Shown here piece after piece: positions 35,531-45,399 of a stretch of 64,000 nt of DNA. Numbering within the stretch: the stretch's first letter is position 1; the number at the start of each line of letters is the position of its first letter. Source of the DNA: JAAYZK01 sp964535025 (GTDB taxonomy: Bacteria > Planctomycetota > Phycisphaerae > SM23-33 > FEN-1343); NCBI GenBank assembly GCA_964535025.1, contig CAZHRW010000149.1, positions 1-64,000 on the forward strand, read 5' to 3'. The position numbers and the translations under genes are program-made. The notes beneath the pieces are model-generated. The model made no database searches. It had not been told where the DNA came from and saw only the letters and a program-made list of their open reading frames with translations.

Positions 35531-36124
35531 CTACCGCCGTCGCACGATCGCCGCGCCCCCCAGCGCCAGAAGCGTGAACGTCACCGGTTCGGGGACGATG
35601 CTGACGAAGGCGTCGTCGAGGTAGCCGTCGTTATTGTAGCCGTCGTAGCGCTGTGCGGTGAAGGTATAGCGCAGCGCCGTGGTGCCGGCGGGCAGGGGCA
35701 ACTCGCCGTCGCGGAAGACCCAGGTGTGGTTGCTGTAGAACCAGCCGAGATCGTCCGAGGCGAGGACGTCGCCGGCAGCGTCGAGGGCGGCCAGCTCGAT
35801 CAGGCCGCTGTCGCGCTGCGTTTGCCAGCCGGCCTGCCAGCCGCCGAACGTGGCGGTGAGGTCGTCGGCAAGCGGCTCGTCGAACTCGATGAGCTGGAAC
35901 GTCGTGGTCAACGCGAAGCCGTCGAAGCTGCCGATGAGGTAGTACTGGCCGCCGTGGGGCGGGGGATTCGTCTGGCGGACCGCGGCGCCGTCGGTCGTCC
36001 AGCCGTTCAGGCCGTCCTCGAAGCCGGCGTTGGTCAGCAGGTTCGTGTTGAAGACGATGTCGGCCGATGCCGGGACGGCCAGGGCCGCCAGGAGACCCAG
36101 ACACAAGACATTGCGGATCATCAT
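35531..36124 (-). CDS. PEP-CTERM sorting-domain protein
   Basis: 197 residues from ATG 36124 (GGAGG four bases upstream; a second ATG follows directly). A signal peptide of about 20 residues precedes a carbohydrate-binding-like sandwich beginning NLLTNAGFEDGLNGWTTDG. The C-terminus is VPEPVTFTLLALGGAAIVRRR, that is PEP, a membrane helix and a basic cluster. Such proteins are cleaved by an EpsH/XrtA exosortase and sent to the cell surface or matrix. No exosortase gene is in the window. Confidence 0.85.
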   Translation of the reverse strand: MMIRNVLCLGLLAALAVPASADIVFNTNLLTNAGFEDGLNGWTTDGAAVRQTNPPPHGGQYYLIGSFDGFALTTTFQLIEFDEPLADDLTATFGGWQAGWQTQRDSGLIELAALDAAGDVLASDDLGWFYSNHTWVFRDGELPLPAGTTALRYTFTAQRYDGYNNDGYLDDAFVSIVPEPVTFTLLALGGAAIVRRR

Positions 36125-36194
36125 GATTCCTCCTTTGCCGCAATCCACTTAAGACACAAGCCTACACGAGGTTGTTCGAACTGTCAATCCGGCA

Positions 36195-37082
36195 TCACTT
36201 CTTCGCCGCCTCGAAGCCGGCCATCACGTCGAGCAGTTCGGCGGTGATCTGGCTCTGCCGCTGGCGGTGGTAGGTGGTGCGGAGGGCTTCGAGGCGGTCG
36301 TCGATGTTGCGTTCGGCGGCCTGCATGGAGGCCAGGCGGCTGGCGTTCTCGGCGGCGAGCGAGCCGGCGAAGGCGCGGAAGAGCGAGACGAACAGGTACT
36401 GGCCGACCAGGTGGCCCAGCATCGCCCCGGGCTCGTGGCGGAACATCGGCCGCGACGGCCCCGGCCACGGGCGGTCGCGAAGCTCGGCCAGCCATTGAAG
36501 GGAGAGGGGGAACACGTGGCGGGTCACCGAGCGGTACGACGCGCCGCCGGTCGGCAGGTGGTGCAGGACGACCACACGCCCGGCGCCGCGGTCGCGAAGC
36601 CGCTGGACCGCCGGCAGCAGCCGCCGCGTGTAGCCGGCGATCGCCTCGGCCGAGCGGGGCAGGTCGAACGTCTCGACGACGTCCTCCCCCTCGGCGGCCA
36701 GCCGCCCGGCCAGGCGACGGCCGATCGCCAGGACCCGCCGGCGGTCGCGGCCGGCGCCCATCGAGTCGAGCCCCTCGAGGGCATGGCGGACGATGCGGCT
36801 GTTGAACTGCCCGACGAGGCCCTGGTCGGAGCCGAAGACCACCGCCAGGACCGCCTCGCCGCCGCGGGCGCCGCCGTCGGCGCGAAGGCTGATGGCCCCG
36901 TCGGCGGTCGACAGGAGGATCTGCAGGCCCTGCTCGACGGCCGTGGCGTACTCGGCCAGGGACGCGTCGGCCCGCTGGTACTGGCGGATGTTGACCGCCG
37001 CCATGCCCTTCATCGTTTTGACGACCTGCGAGAGTCCTTCGGCGGACTCAATCTTGTCCCGGAGTTCCTCAACGTTGGGCAT
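36195..37082 (-). CDS. atpG: N-type ATPase gamma subunit
   Basis: 295 residues. The N-terminal helix has [25 protein letters not shown] and the C-terminal helix carries [37 protein letters not shown], the two ends of the coiled-coil shaft. It is the central rotor stalk joining the c ring to the catalytic head. It is the last gene of the operon and overlaps atpA by 14 bases. The middle of the chain is more diverged than in standard F-ATPases, as seen in N-ATPases. Confidence 0.85.
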   Translation of the reverse strand: MPNVEELRDKIESAEGLSQVVKTMKGMAAVNIRQYQRADASLAEYATAVEQGLQILLSTADGAISLRADGGARGGEAVLAVVFGSDQGLVGQFNSRIVRHALEGLDSMGAGRDRRRVLAIGRRLAGRLAAEGEDVVETFDLPRSAEAIAGYTRRLLPAVQRLRDRGAGRVVVLHHLPTGGASYRSVTRHVFPLSLQWLAELRDRPWPGPSRPMFRHEPGAMLGHLVGQYLFVSLFRAFAGSLAAENASRLASMQAAERNIDDRLEALRTTYHRQRQSQITAELLDVMAGFEAAKK

Positions 37083-38619
37083 GGGATGGCTGCTCGCTTT
37101 CGACGGCCTCGGCGGCCTGGCGGCCGGCGTCGCGGAGGCGGTCGCGGTCTTCGTCGCGGAGGTCCTCGCCGCTGTCGATCCGCTCGGCGAGGTCGCCCAG
37201 CTGCTCGTTCAACGTCGCCCGCAGCCGTGCGGCGGCGTCGGCGACCCGCTCGACGGGCAGCTCGTCGAACAGCCCCTCCTTGACGGCGAACAGGACGGCG
37301 ACCTGCTCGGCGGCGCCCATCGGGGCGCCCTGGGGCTGCTTGAGGATCTCCCGCACCCGCCGGCCGTGCTCGAGCCTGAGCCGCTGACGCTCCTCCAGCC
37401 GCGTGCCGTACCGGCTGAAACGCTCGAGCTCCTCGAACTGCGCGAACGACAGCCGCAGGTCCCCGGCCGTCTCGCGGAAGGCCGGCAACTGGGCCTTGCC
37501 GCCGACGCGGGAGACCGACCGCCCGACGTGGACCGCCGGCAGTTGGCCCTGGCGGAACAGGTCGGGCGAGAGGTAGAGCTGCCCGTCGGTGATCGAGATG
37601 AGGTTGGTGGCGATGTAGGCGCTGATGTTCTGGGCCTCGGTCTCGATGATCGGCAGGGCGGTGATCGACCCGCCGCCGCGGTCGCCGGTGAGGTGCGTGG
37701 CGCGTTCGAGCAGGCGGGAGTGGACGTAGAAGATGTCGCCGGGGAACGCCTCGCGGCCGGGCGGACGGCGGAGCAGCAGCGACAGCTCGCGGTAGGCCCG
37801 GGCGTGGTGGGTGAGGTCGTCGAAGACCACCAGGACATCCCGCCCGCGGTCCATGTAGTATTCCGCCAGCGTCATCGCCGCGTACGGCGCGACGTACCGC
37901 TGGCCGGCCGGGTCGTCGCCGGCGGCGACGATCGCGGCGGTGTAGGCCATCGCCCCCCGCTGGTCGAGCTGGTCGAGCACCTTGGCGACCGCCGAGCTGC
38001 GCTGGCCGATCGCGCAGTAGATGCACAGCACGTTGAAGCCCGCCTGGTTGAGGATCGCGTCGATGGCGACGGCGGTCTTGCCGGTCTGGCGGTCGCCGAG
38101 GATCAGTTCGCGCTGCCCGCGGCCGATGGGGATGAGGGCGTCGACGACCTTCAACCCCGTCTGCAGGGGCGTGGCGACCGGGTCGCGGTCGAGCAGGCCC
38201 GGCGCGGAGCGCTCAACGGGGCGCCGTTCGACGGCGTGCAGCGGCCCCTTGCCGTCGCGCGGACGGCCGGAGGCGTCGACGACGCGCCCGATCGTGGCAT
38301 CGCCGACGGGGAAGTCCAGCACCCGCCCGGTCAGGCGGACCTCGTCGCCGGCGTGGGTCTCTTCCGCCTCGTCCAGCAGGATCACCCCCAGCACGTCGGG
38401 GTCGAGGTTGAACGCCATGCCCAGCCGTCCGCCCGGGAATCGCACCAGCTCCTCCGACCGCGCGCCCGGCAGGCCGTGCACCGTGGCGACGCCCGAGCCG
38501 ATGCTCGCGACCCGTCCGATCTCGCGCGGCCGCAGCGACGGGCCGCGCTGACCGGCCGCGTCGGCCGCGCGACCGACGTCGTCGGCGATGGCGGCGAGTG
38601 TGAACGCCTTATCCGTCAT
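37069..38619 (-). CDS. atpA: N-type ATPase alpha subunit
   Basis: 516 residues from ATG 38619 (GGAGGA eight bases upstream). The nucleotide loop is GDRQTGKT (175-182). Other family motifs are [26 protein letters not shown] and [21 protein letters not shown]. The C-terminal helical part has the usual [15 protein letters not shown] pattern. It is the non-catalytic half of the head. Reading further upstream would run into atpF, so the later start is preferred; overlap with atpF is 11 bases. Confidence 0.93.
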   Translation of the reverse strand: MTDKAFTLAAIADDVGRAADAAGQRGPSLRPREIGRVASIGSGVATVHGLPGARSEELVRFPGGRLGMAFNLDPDVLGVILLDEAEETHAGDEVRLTGRVLDFPVGDATIGRVVDASGRPRDGKGPLHAVERRPVERSAPGLLDRDPVATPLQTGLKVVDALIPIGRGQRELILGDRQTGKTAVAIDAILNQAGFNVLCIYCAIGQRSSAVAKVLDQLDQRGAMAYTAAIVAAGDDPAGQRYVAPYAAMTLAEYYMDRGRDVLVVFDDLTHHARAYRELSLLLRRPPGREAFPGDIFYVHSRLLERATHLTGDRGGGSITALPIIETEAQNISAYIATNLISITDGQLYLSPDLFRQGQLPAVHVGRSVSRVGGKAQLPAFRETAGDLRLSFAQFEELERFSRYGTRLEERQRLRLEHGRRVREILKQPQGAPMGAAEQVAVLFAVKEGLFDELPVERVADAAARLRATLNEQLGDLAERIDSGEDLRDEDRDRLRDAGRQAAEAVESEQPSHAQR

Positions 38620-39433
38620 GGCCGGCGTCCTCCGTTTCCGTCCGCCCTGGGTTGGTATCCTCCGCCTGGCGGATCTCGCGGACCTGCTGGTCGATGGCTT
38701 CGTTGATGGCGTCGGCGAGGTCCTCGGCGTATTCGGCGATGTTCCATCCGACCGCACGGCCGCCCGCGCGGAGCTGCAGGCCGCACACGAGCGTCGCGTC
38801 GGTCGCGAAGCGGACCTCCGTCTTGCCGCCGGCCAGGGCGCCGACGGCGTCGCGGACCCGTCTGGCCTGCTTGTCGGGCAGGTCGAACGCGGCGGCGACC
38901 TCGACGACGCCCCGGCCGTCGAGGGCCTCGCGCAACTCGCGGCGGGCGTCGTCGTCGAGGCCCTCCAGCCGTCGCAGGAAGACCTCCACCGCCTGCTGCT
39001 GCAGGTCGGCGCCGGCCAGGTCGGCCAGGACCTTCGCCGCCAGGGCCCCCAGCCGCTCGGCCGCCTCGCGGCGGAGGTCGGCGACGAAGCTCACCCGCTG
39101 GTCGTCCAGGGCCGCCAGCCACTGCCGCTTGCGCTCGCTGACGTCCTGCTCGGCGCGGTCGGTCCGCTCCTGGCGGAGCTGGGCGGCCTCGTCGCGGGCC
39201 TGCCGGAGGAACTCGTCGCGCTTGTCATCGAGCTGGCGGCGCTTGTCGCGGTAATCGGCGGCCTGCCGGTCGGCCTCGTCGGCCTTGCGCTGGGCCTGGT
39301 CGAACTGCTCCCGGATGGTCGCCTTGCGCTTGTCGAGCGCCGTCAGGATGCGGTCGTAGAGGAAGACCTTCAACAGGACCGCCAGGATGGCGAAGTTGAT
39401 GATCTGCGCGATGACGGTGACCCAGTCGATCAT
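38609..39433 (-). CDS. atpF: N-type ATPase b subunit with a delta-like C-terminal part
   Basis: 274 residues, against about 156 for a standard b subunit. One N-terminal membrane helix (about 5-25: [20 protein letters not shown]) is followed by a long charged coiled coil (about 35-130). The last 80 residues ([20 protein letters not shown]...[14 protein letters not shown]) resemble the C-terminal domain of the delta subunit, with the usual LIGG-like and VGDKVIDGS-like turns. No atpH is present in the operon, so this fusion supplies the peripheral stalk foot. About 210 bases containing a strong stem-loop separate it from atpE. Confidence 0.87.
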   Translation of the reverse strand: MIDWVTVIAQIINFAILAVLLKVFLYDRILTALDKRKATIREQFDQAQRKADEADRQAADYRDKRRQLDDKRDEFLRQARDEAAQLRQERTDRAEQDVSERKRQWLAALDDQRVSFVADLRREAAERLGALAAKVLADLAGADLQQQAVEVFLRRLEGLDDDARRELREALDGRGVVEVAAAFDLPDKQARRVRDAVGALAGGKTEVRFATDATLVCGLQLRAGGRAVGWNIAEYAEDLADAINEAIDQQVREIRQAEDTNPGRTETEDAGHDG

Positions 39434-39604
39434 GGTGCGCTCCGAAGTGTCAGGCGTCCTTGCATGCCTGATCCTGTCGGCGAGCAGGAGAGCAGTTGAG
39501 CAGGAGACCGCAGGTGAGCCGTTTGTGGCTTCCGTGTCATAACGTGCCTTCCATAGAGGGCGTGTCGTTCCTACTGTTCACCTGATCTCCTGTTCACCTG
39601 CTCT

Positions 39605-39650
39605 GTAGCGTTTTGGCTTTTGATTCTTGGAATCAAAGCCAAAACGCTAC
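39605..39650. other. Strong stem-loop directly after atpE
   Basis: GTAGCGTTTTGGCTTTTGATTC (22 bases at 39605-39626) pairs with the 21-base arm at 39630-39650 with one bulged base and a three-base loop. On the minus strand it begins at the atpE stop codon (39647-39649) and lies 170 bases before atpF. It could cap the atpE message or attenuate transcription into atpF, giving more c subunit than b. GAGCAGGAGA/CAGGTGAAC words further upstream (39483-39600) form a second, looser inverted set. Confidence 0.7.
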
Positions 39651-39907
39651 GTGCCGGTCCAGAAGGGGTTGGCGAACAGCAGGATCATCGAGACGACGAA
39701 GCAGTAGATGGCCGTCGACTCGACCATCGCCAGGCCGACGAACAGCGTCCGCGTGATCCGCCCGGCTTCGTCGGGCTGCTGGGCGATGGCCCGCAGCGCC
39801 TCGGCCAGGCCCCGCCCCTCGCCGAGGGCCGGGCCGATCGAGCCGATGCCGATCGTGATCCCGGCGGTGAAGATCGATACCATGGCGATCAGTGATTGTG
39901 GATCCAT
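39647..39907 (-). CDS. atpE: N-type ATPase c subunit (ion-binding rotor)
   Basis: 86 residues in two membrane helices joined by the polar loop RAIAQQPDEAGRI. The ion-site glutamate is Glu63 in MVESTAIYCF, followed by Ser64, Thr65 and Tyr68, which match the sodium-site set of Ilyobacter c. The first helix has GPALGEG, with Glu30 at the place of Gln32 in that model. N-ATPases are predicted to move sodium, and this sequence has the expected ligands plus one extra carboxylate. The ion used cannot be settled from sequence. Confidence 0.92.
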   Translation of the reverse strand: MDPQSLIAMVSIFTAGITIGIGSIGPALGEGRGLAEALRAIAQQPDEAGRITRTLFVGLAMVESTAIYCFVVSMILLFANPFWTGT

Positions 39908-39920
39908 CGGCGTCTCCTTG

Positions 39921-40658
39921 TCAGGGGCCCGTTTGCTCGCTTGACGGCCCCGCGGCGGTTTGGGGTTTTTCGTGCGTTTTCTTCTGCACCTGGATGCCCG
40001 AGGCGATGTACACGGCGGCGAGGACGGCGAAGATGTACGCCTGCACCAGCCCGGTCAGCAGGCCCAGCAGCTGCATGAAGATCGGGAAGATGAACGGGGC
40101 GATCGCCACGAGGATGGCGACGACCTTCACCCCGCTCATGGCGTTGCCGAACAAGCGCACCGCCAGCGCCAGCGTGCGGGACAGCTCGCCCATGAGGTTG
40201 AACGGCAGCATCAGGGGCGTGGGGCTGATGTAGTGGCGGAAGTAGGTCTTGGGCCCCTCGGCGAGGATCCCGTAGATCGGCACCGCCAGGAACACGCAGA
40301 TCGCCAGGCCCGCCGTCGTGGACAGCGACGCCGTCGGCGGCAGGTAGCCGGGGATGAGCGTCAGCGTGTTGGCCACGGCGATGAACAGGAACAGCGTCCC
40401 GACGAACGGGATGTAGGGCCCGGCCGGCTGGCGGGTGATCTCGCGGACCTGGTCGCGGATCGTCTCGACGATCATCTCCAGCAAGGCCTGCCGGCGGGGC
40501 GCCGTCGCGTCGGTGCGCAGACGGCGGGTCAGCAGATACGAGCCGATCACCATCACCGCCATCAGCGCCCACGTGTAGACGATGGTGGCGTTGAGTTTGA
40601 ACGCGCCCCACGTCCAGAACACGATCTCGTCCGGCGAGATGGTTTCCAGGTCGCCCAC
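39921..40658 (-). CDS. atpB: N-type ATPase a subunit
   Basis: 245 residues with five or six membrane helices. The essential arginine is Arg168 in LALAVRLFGNAMSG, which faces the c-ring glutamate. PFVGTLFLFIAVANTLTLIPGY and the last two helices at the C-terminus are typical. It forms the two ion half-channels. It lies 13 bases before atpE and is separated from atpR by one base. Confidence 0.93.
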   Translation of the reverse strand: MGDLETISPDEIVFWTWGAFKLNATIVYTWALMAVMVIGSYLLTRRLRTDATAPRRQALLEMIVETIRDQVREITRQPAGPYIPFVGTLFLFIAVANTLTLIPGYLPPTASLSTTAGLAICVFLAVPIYGILAEGPKTYFRHYISPTPLMLPFNLMGELSRTLALAVRLFGNAMSGVKVVAILVAIAPFIFPIFMQLLGLLTGLVQAYIFAVLAAVYIASGIQVQKKTHEKPQTAAGPSSEQTGP

Positions 40659-40659
40659 G

Positions 40660-40950
40660 TCAGCGTGTCTCCTTGTCCGGTTCGGTCCTCGCCCGCCGCA
40701 GGGCCGCGATCCGCACCAGCGTGAACCCCACCAGCCCCGCCGCCGGCGGCTCCCACCGCCCGGGCCGTGCCAGCAGGTAGAAGATCGCCAGCAGCGCGCC
40801 CATTCGCACGACGAAGCTCGTCAGGAACAGCAGGGCCGGACGGCTCGTGACGGCCAGCCGTCGCGTCGTCCACCACAGCCCGCCGAGGAACACCGCCCCG
40901 GCGGTGGCCCCGGCGAACAGCCCCGTCACCAGCAGCGTCCAGCGGTCCAT
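40660..40950 (-). CDS. atpR: N-ATPase accessory membrane protein AtpR
   Basis: 96 residues with three membrane helices (about 5-25, 40-62 and 68-85) and a basic C-terminus. The middle part FVVRMGALLAIFYLLA carries an arginine inside a helix, as seen in the AtpR family. AtpR is found only in N-type ATPase operons and is thought to help c-ring assembly or interact with c subunits. It follows atpQ by 12 bases, which is the standard place. Confidence 0.82.
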   Translation of the reverse strand: MDRWTLLVTGLFAGATAGAVFLGGLWWTTRRLAVTSRPALLFLTSFVVRMGALLAIFYLLARPGRWEPPAAGLVGFTLVRIAALRRARTEPDKETR

Positions 40951-40962
40951 CCGTGCTCCTTG

Positions 40963-41274
40963 CTAGCGTCCTTCCGACTCGCGTTTGACCCAGTACCACG
41001 CCGTCAGGCAGCCGACGATCACGCCCATCCCCAGCCCCGTGAGCGTCCAGGAGATCCGTCCGCCCAGTTGCCGGTCGAGCCAGGCGCCGATCAGGGCGCC
41101 GACGACCGTGGGGATCGCCACCGACCAGCCGGCGACGCCCATCATGCCCAGCCAGAACCAGACGGAGCGATCGTCCTCCCGCCGGGCGCGGACCTTGCGC
41201 TGCTCCTTGTGCGTGACCGCGTCGCCGAAGCGGTTGTCGTCGCGTCCGTCGGTTGGCGACTGTCTGTCATCCAC
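40963..41274 (-). CDS. atpQ: N-ATPase accessory protein AtpQ (AtpI-like)
   Basis: 103 residues. A charged N-terminal region of about 40 residues precedes two membrane helices (GVAGWSVAIPTVVGALIGAWLD and TLTGLGMGVIVGCLTAWYW). The first helix resembles the AtpI motif. AtpI-type proteins aid rotor assembly. It overlaps the end of atpC by eight bases and precedes atpR, matching the N-ATPase order. Confidence 0.82.
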   Translation of the reverse strand: MDDRQSPTDGRDDNRFGDAVTHKEQRKVRARREDDRSVWFWLGMMGVAGWSVAIPTVVGALIGAWLDRQLGGRISWTLTGLGMGVIVGCLTAWYWVKRESEGR

Positions 41275-41653
41275 GGTGTTCCAGCTCGATAAAGCGTCGG
41301 ATGAAGTCGGCCTGCATCTTCTCCGACGCGGCGATCGCCTGCTGCTGATGCTCGCTGAGGCGTCGGAAGTCCTCCTCGGCCGCCTCCCGCAGCCTGCCCA
41401 GGGCCCCGCGGACCGCCCGCGGGGTCGACACCCGCACGTCGCCGCCGCACTTGACCAGCACGCCGCCGTCGATCGCCAGGAACGTCTCGTCCCCGTCGGC
41501 CGTGCGGAAGCTCAACAGCCCCGGCCCCAGCGCCGACACCAGGTCCACGTGCCGCTCCAGCAGGGTGAACGACCCCTCGGCGCCGTCGGCCGTCACGGCG
41601 GCGACGTCCTGGTCGACCTCGACACGCGTCGGCAGCAGGACCTGAAGATGCAT
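41267..41653 (-). CDS. atpC: N-type ATPase epsilon subunit
   Basis: 128 residues. An N-terminal beta-sandwich (about 1-85; LQVLLPTRVEVDQDVAAVTADGAEGSFTLLERHVD) is followed by a short helical tail (about 90-128). The epsilon subunit contacts gamma and the c ring and can inhibit ATP hydrolysis. The ATG at 41653 has no strong ribosome site; the DNA just upstream is the 70-bp repeat, so translation may depend on another signal. Confidence 0.88.
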   Translation of the reverse strand: MHLQVLLPTRVEVDQDVAAVTADGAEGSFTLLERHVDLVSALGPGLLSFRTADGDETFLAIDGGVLVKCGGDVRVSTPRAVRGALGRLREAAEEDFRRLSEHQQQAIAASEKMQADFIRRFIELEHRG

Positions 41654-41679
41654 GGCTTCTCGCTTGCCGGGCTTCGGGG

Positions 41680-41990
41680 CCCGGCTAAATTCTGTCGCCC
41701 CTTTGGGGCTTTGTGCGTAAACGGCGCTCCTGTCCGGGGACTGGCGCCCCCGGCTAAACTCTGTTGCCCCTTTCGGGGCTTTGTGCGTAAACGGCGCTCC
41801 TGTCCGGGGGCTGGCGCCCCCGGCTAAACTCTGTCGCCCCTTTGGGGCTTTGTCCCCGTCAGCCCCGGAGGGGCGGCGGAATTTTGCCGGGGGCGCCAGC
41901 CCCCGGAAAACGGCTTACGAACACGAGCCAGCCCCGGAGGGGCGGCATACGTTCCAAGGGGGCGTCAGCCCCCGCCCATCGTCTCCTTTC
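41680..41990. repeat. 70-bp tandem repeat with inverted copies between atpD and atpC
   Basis: CGGCTAAA recurs at 41682, 41751 and 41821, giving two full units of 69-70 bases and part of a third. Each unit carries CGCCCCTTTGGGGCTTTGTG and GGCGCCCCCGG. From about 41855 to 41990 related words run in the opposite sense (AGCCCCGGAGGGGCGG twice, GGGGGCGCCAGCCCCCGG). No gene is visible from 41654 to 42040. It interrupts the operon. Confidence 0.85.
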
Positions 41991-42040
41991 GTCGCCGCAC
42001 GCTTGCGTCAAGGGCGGCCCGGGCGCGCGCGCCGGCTGAA

Positions 42041-43531
<1,491 letters not shown>

Positions 43532-43927
43532 TCAGGCTGGCCGCCGGGGCGGCTTGGCGCCCGGGGCGTGCTCGCGGCAGAACCGCGACCAGGGCTGGGC
43601 GGTCAGCCGCTGGAGGTCGATCGCCTTGCCGCACGTCTCGCAGCGGCCGTACGTCCCGTCTTCCATCCGCCGCAGGGCCTCGTCGATCTCGTAGACCAGG
43701 TCCCGCTCGATCTGGGCGAGCTGCTTGGCGGTGGCCCGCCCGTGCTCGTCGGTGCCCTCGTCGGCCGGGTGGGTCGGCAGGCGGGTGTGCATGTCGCCGC
43801 CGCCGGCGCTCCAGCCGGGCTGGTCGTCGTCGACCTGGCGAAAATCGCCGGTGATCTCGCGGCGGTGTTGCAGCAGCGCCTCGCGCAGCGTCCCGAGCTG
43901 CTTGCGATTCAATGGCGTCCGACGCAT
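43532..43927 (-). CDS. DksA/TraR-like zinc-finger protein at the head of the ATPase operon
   Basis: 131 residues from ATG 43927 (GAGGAG six bases upstream); an ATG at 43966 is in frame but has a weaker site. The helical N-terminal half forms a coiled coil (about 8-90, with LNRKQLGTLREALLQ and IERDLVYEIDEALRRME). A zinc finger follows with Cys96, Cys99, Cys117 and His120, where usual DksA has a fourth Cys. DksA-type proteins bind RNA polymerase through its secondary channel. Its position nine bases before atpD suggests co-transcription and perhaps control of the ATPase or of growth-linked promoters. Confidence 0.85.
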   Translation of the reverse strand: MRRTPLNRKQLGTLREALLQHRREITGDFRQVDDDQPGWSAGGGDMHTRLPTHPADEGTDEHGRATAKQLAQIERDLVYEIDEALRRMEDGTYGRCETCGKAIDLQRLTAQPWSRFCREHAPGAKPPRRPA

Positions 43928-43993
43928 GGGTCGCTCCTCGCGCGGCCGGCGGCGCCCCGAGGGCATCCCCGCCGCCGCGTCACAGGGAAGGGT

Positions 43994-44022
43994 ATGCTAC
44001 TTGCCACCTGAATGCTTTTCAA
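43994..44022 (-). promoter_or_regulatory. Probable promoter of the dksA-atp operon
   Basis: On the minus strand TTGAAA (44017-44022) and TAGCAT (43994-43999) with a 17-base spacer. It gives a leader of about 60 bases before the preferred DksA-like start. No other candidate as good is seen in the gap 43928-44218. Confidence 0.45.
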
Positions 44023-44218
44023 ACGTCTCTTTCGCTTAGGACCACGGCACCTTTCCCGCCATGATCCACGCGCCTTCCTCGCCGGCCGCCGCCGCTAACC
44101 CATCGTTCGGGTTCGATCCGGTCGCGGGCCATAGAATTCAAAGGACGGCATGGGCACAAGGCGCGTCGGCTGCCGCCCGGCGGCAGCGGCGGCCGCGACC
44201 AGCGACAGGGAGCGAACG

Positions 44219-44653
44219 ATGAGCCAGTTACGCACATTGGGCTTCTTCGAAGCGGTGATCCAGACGACCCAGGAATGGATGGTCGAGCTGACCGAGCTGA
44301 CCGGCCGCGCCGACGAACACAAGGCCTGGCAGATGCTCCGGGCCGTGCTGCACGTCCTGCGGGACCGGATGACCGTCGCCCACAGCGCCCACCTCAGCGC
44401 GCAACTGCCGACGATCATCCGGGGCCTGTACTTCGAGGGCTGGCGGCCGGCCGAGCAGCCGCTCCGCCTGCGCACCCGCGCCGAGTTCATCACGGCGGTC
44501 AGCGACGAGTTGTCCGGCCACCCGGAGATCGACCCCAACCAGGCCGTCGCCTGCGTCTTCCGGCTCCTGGCCCACCGCATCACCGGCGGCGAGCTGGACA
44601 AGATCAAGCAGTCGCTCCAGCCGGAGCTGCGGGCGATGTGGCCGACGGCGTGA
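44219..44653 (+). CDS. DUF2267 family protein
   Basis: 144 residues from ATG 44219 (GGGAG upstream); longer forms read into Ala/Arg-rich sequence. The motif AWQMLRAVLHVLRDRMTVAHSAHLSAQLPTIIRGLYFEGW is the DUF2267 core, all-helical, with a second half ending GGELDKIKQSLQPELRAMWP. The family has no proven activity; it often occurs with stress-related genes. It is a single soluble protein. A 46-base inverted repeat follows its stop codon. Confidence 0.9.
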   Translation: MSQLRTLGFFEAVIQTTQEWMVELTELTGRADEHKAWQMLRAVLHVLRDRMTVAHSAHLSAQLPTIIRGLYFEGWRPAEQPLRLRTRAEFITAVSDELSGHPEIDPNQAVACVFRLLAHRITGGELDKIKQSLQPELRAMWPTA

Positions 44654-44786
44654 ACGGCGAATATCGAATATCGAACAAGGAATATCGAATATCGAAGTAG
44701 GCTGTCGCCCCAGGGCGCGTCAGCGGTCGTTGGCCGTTTGACTTCGACATTCGATATTCCTTGTTCAGTATTCGATATTCGCCGTT
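44653..44786. repeat. Long near-perfect palindrome of GAATATCGAA words
   Basis: The arms are 44653-44698 and 44741-44786, each 46 bases, with three mismatches. The words GAATATCGAA and GAACAAGGAA recur inside each arm. The structure begins at the last base of the DUF2267 stop and ends six bases before the MarC stop, between two convergent genes. It is likely a REP-type element or a bidirectional terminator. Confidence 0.85.
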
Positions 44787-44791
44787 TGACA

Positions 44792-45394
44792 TCACCCGAA
44801 CGCGAGCTTCGCCCCCGTAATAAGCATCTCGACGGCGACGGCGACGAGGATCATGCCCATGAGCCGTTCGACGGCGACGAGGACGCGTTCACCGAGCAGC
44901 CGCCGCAGCAGGGGGGCGCTGAGGAAGCTGACCAGCGCGACGGCCCACGCCGCCAGCAGGGCCGCGGCCCAGACGGCCAGGCGGTCGGGCCAGCGGGCGG
45001 CCATGAGCATCAGCGTGGCCATCGTGCTGGGCCCGGCGATCAGCGGCAGGGCGATCGGCACGATCATTGCTTCGCCCTCCTCGCCGCCGCAGGTCATGTC
45101 GCCCGCGCCGCCGGGGCGGCCGGGGAAGATCATCCGGATCGCCACGATGAACAACACCACGCCCCCGGCGGCGCTGAGCGACGCCTGGCTGATGTGCATC
45201 GCCCGCATGATCTGATCGCCGGCCACCAGGAACACCCCCAGCACGGCCAGGGCGATCAGCCCCTCCCGCAGGATCACCCACCGATACCGCCACCGCTGAC
45301 CCTCCCCGTGCGGGACCAGCGCGAGGATCACCGGAATCGACCCGAACGGGTCGATCACCAGGCACAACGTGATGAACGCCGAGACGAAGGACAT
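44792..45394 (-). CDS. MarC family membrane protein
   Basis: 200 residues from ATG 45394; a TTG further up would read through repeats. Six membrane helices are visible. LCLVIDPFGSIPVILAL (near the start) and LPLIAGPSTMATLML (mid chain) are the two family motifs. MarC proteins were once linked to multiple antibiotic resistance but the activity is unproven. The gene is on the minus strand, with a palindrome at each end: one after its stop and a GAGACCTGAG-word cluster upstream. Confidence 0.9.
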   Translation of the reverse strand: MSFVSAFITLCLVIDPFGSIPVILALVPHGEGQRWRYRWVILREGLIALAVLGVFLVAGDQIMRAMHISQASLSAAGGVVLFIVAIRMIFPGRPGGAGDMTCGGEEGEAMIVPIALPLIAGPSTMATLMLMAARWPDRLAVWAAALLAAWAVALVSFLSAPLLRRLLGERVLVAVERLMGMILVAVAVEMLITGAKLAFG

Positions 45395-45399
45395 CGTTC

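Noticed and set aside
41680..41990. CRISPR array
   Set aside because: Units are tandem without unique spacers, and related words occur in inverted order; no cas gene is nearby.
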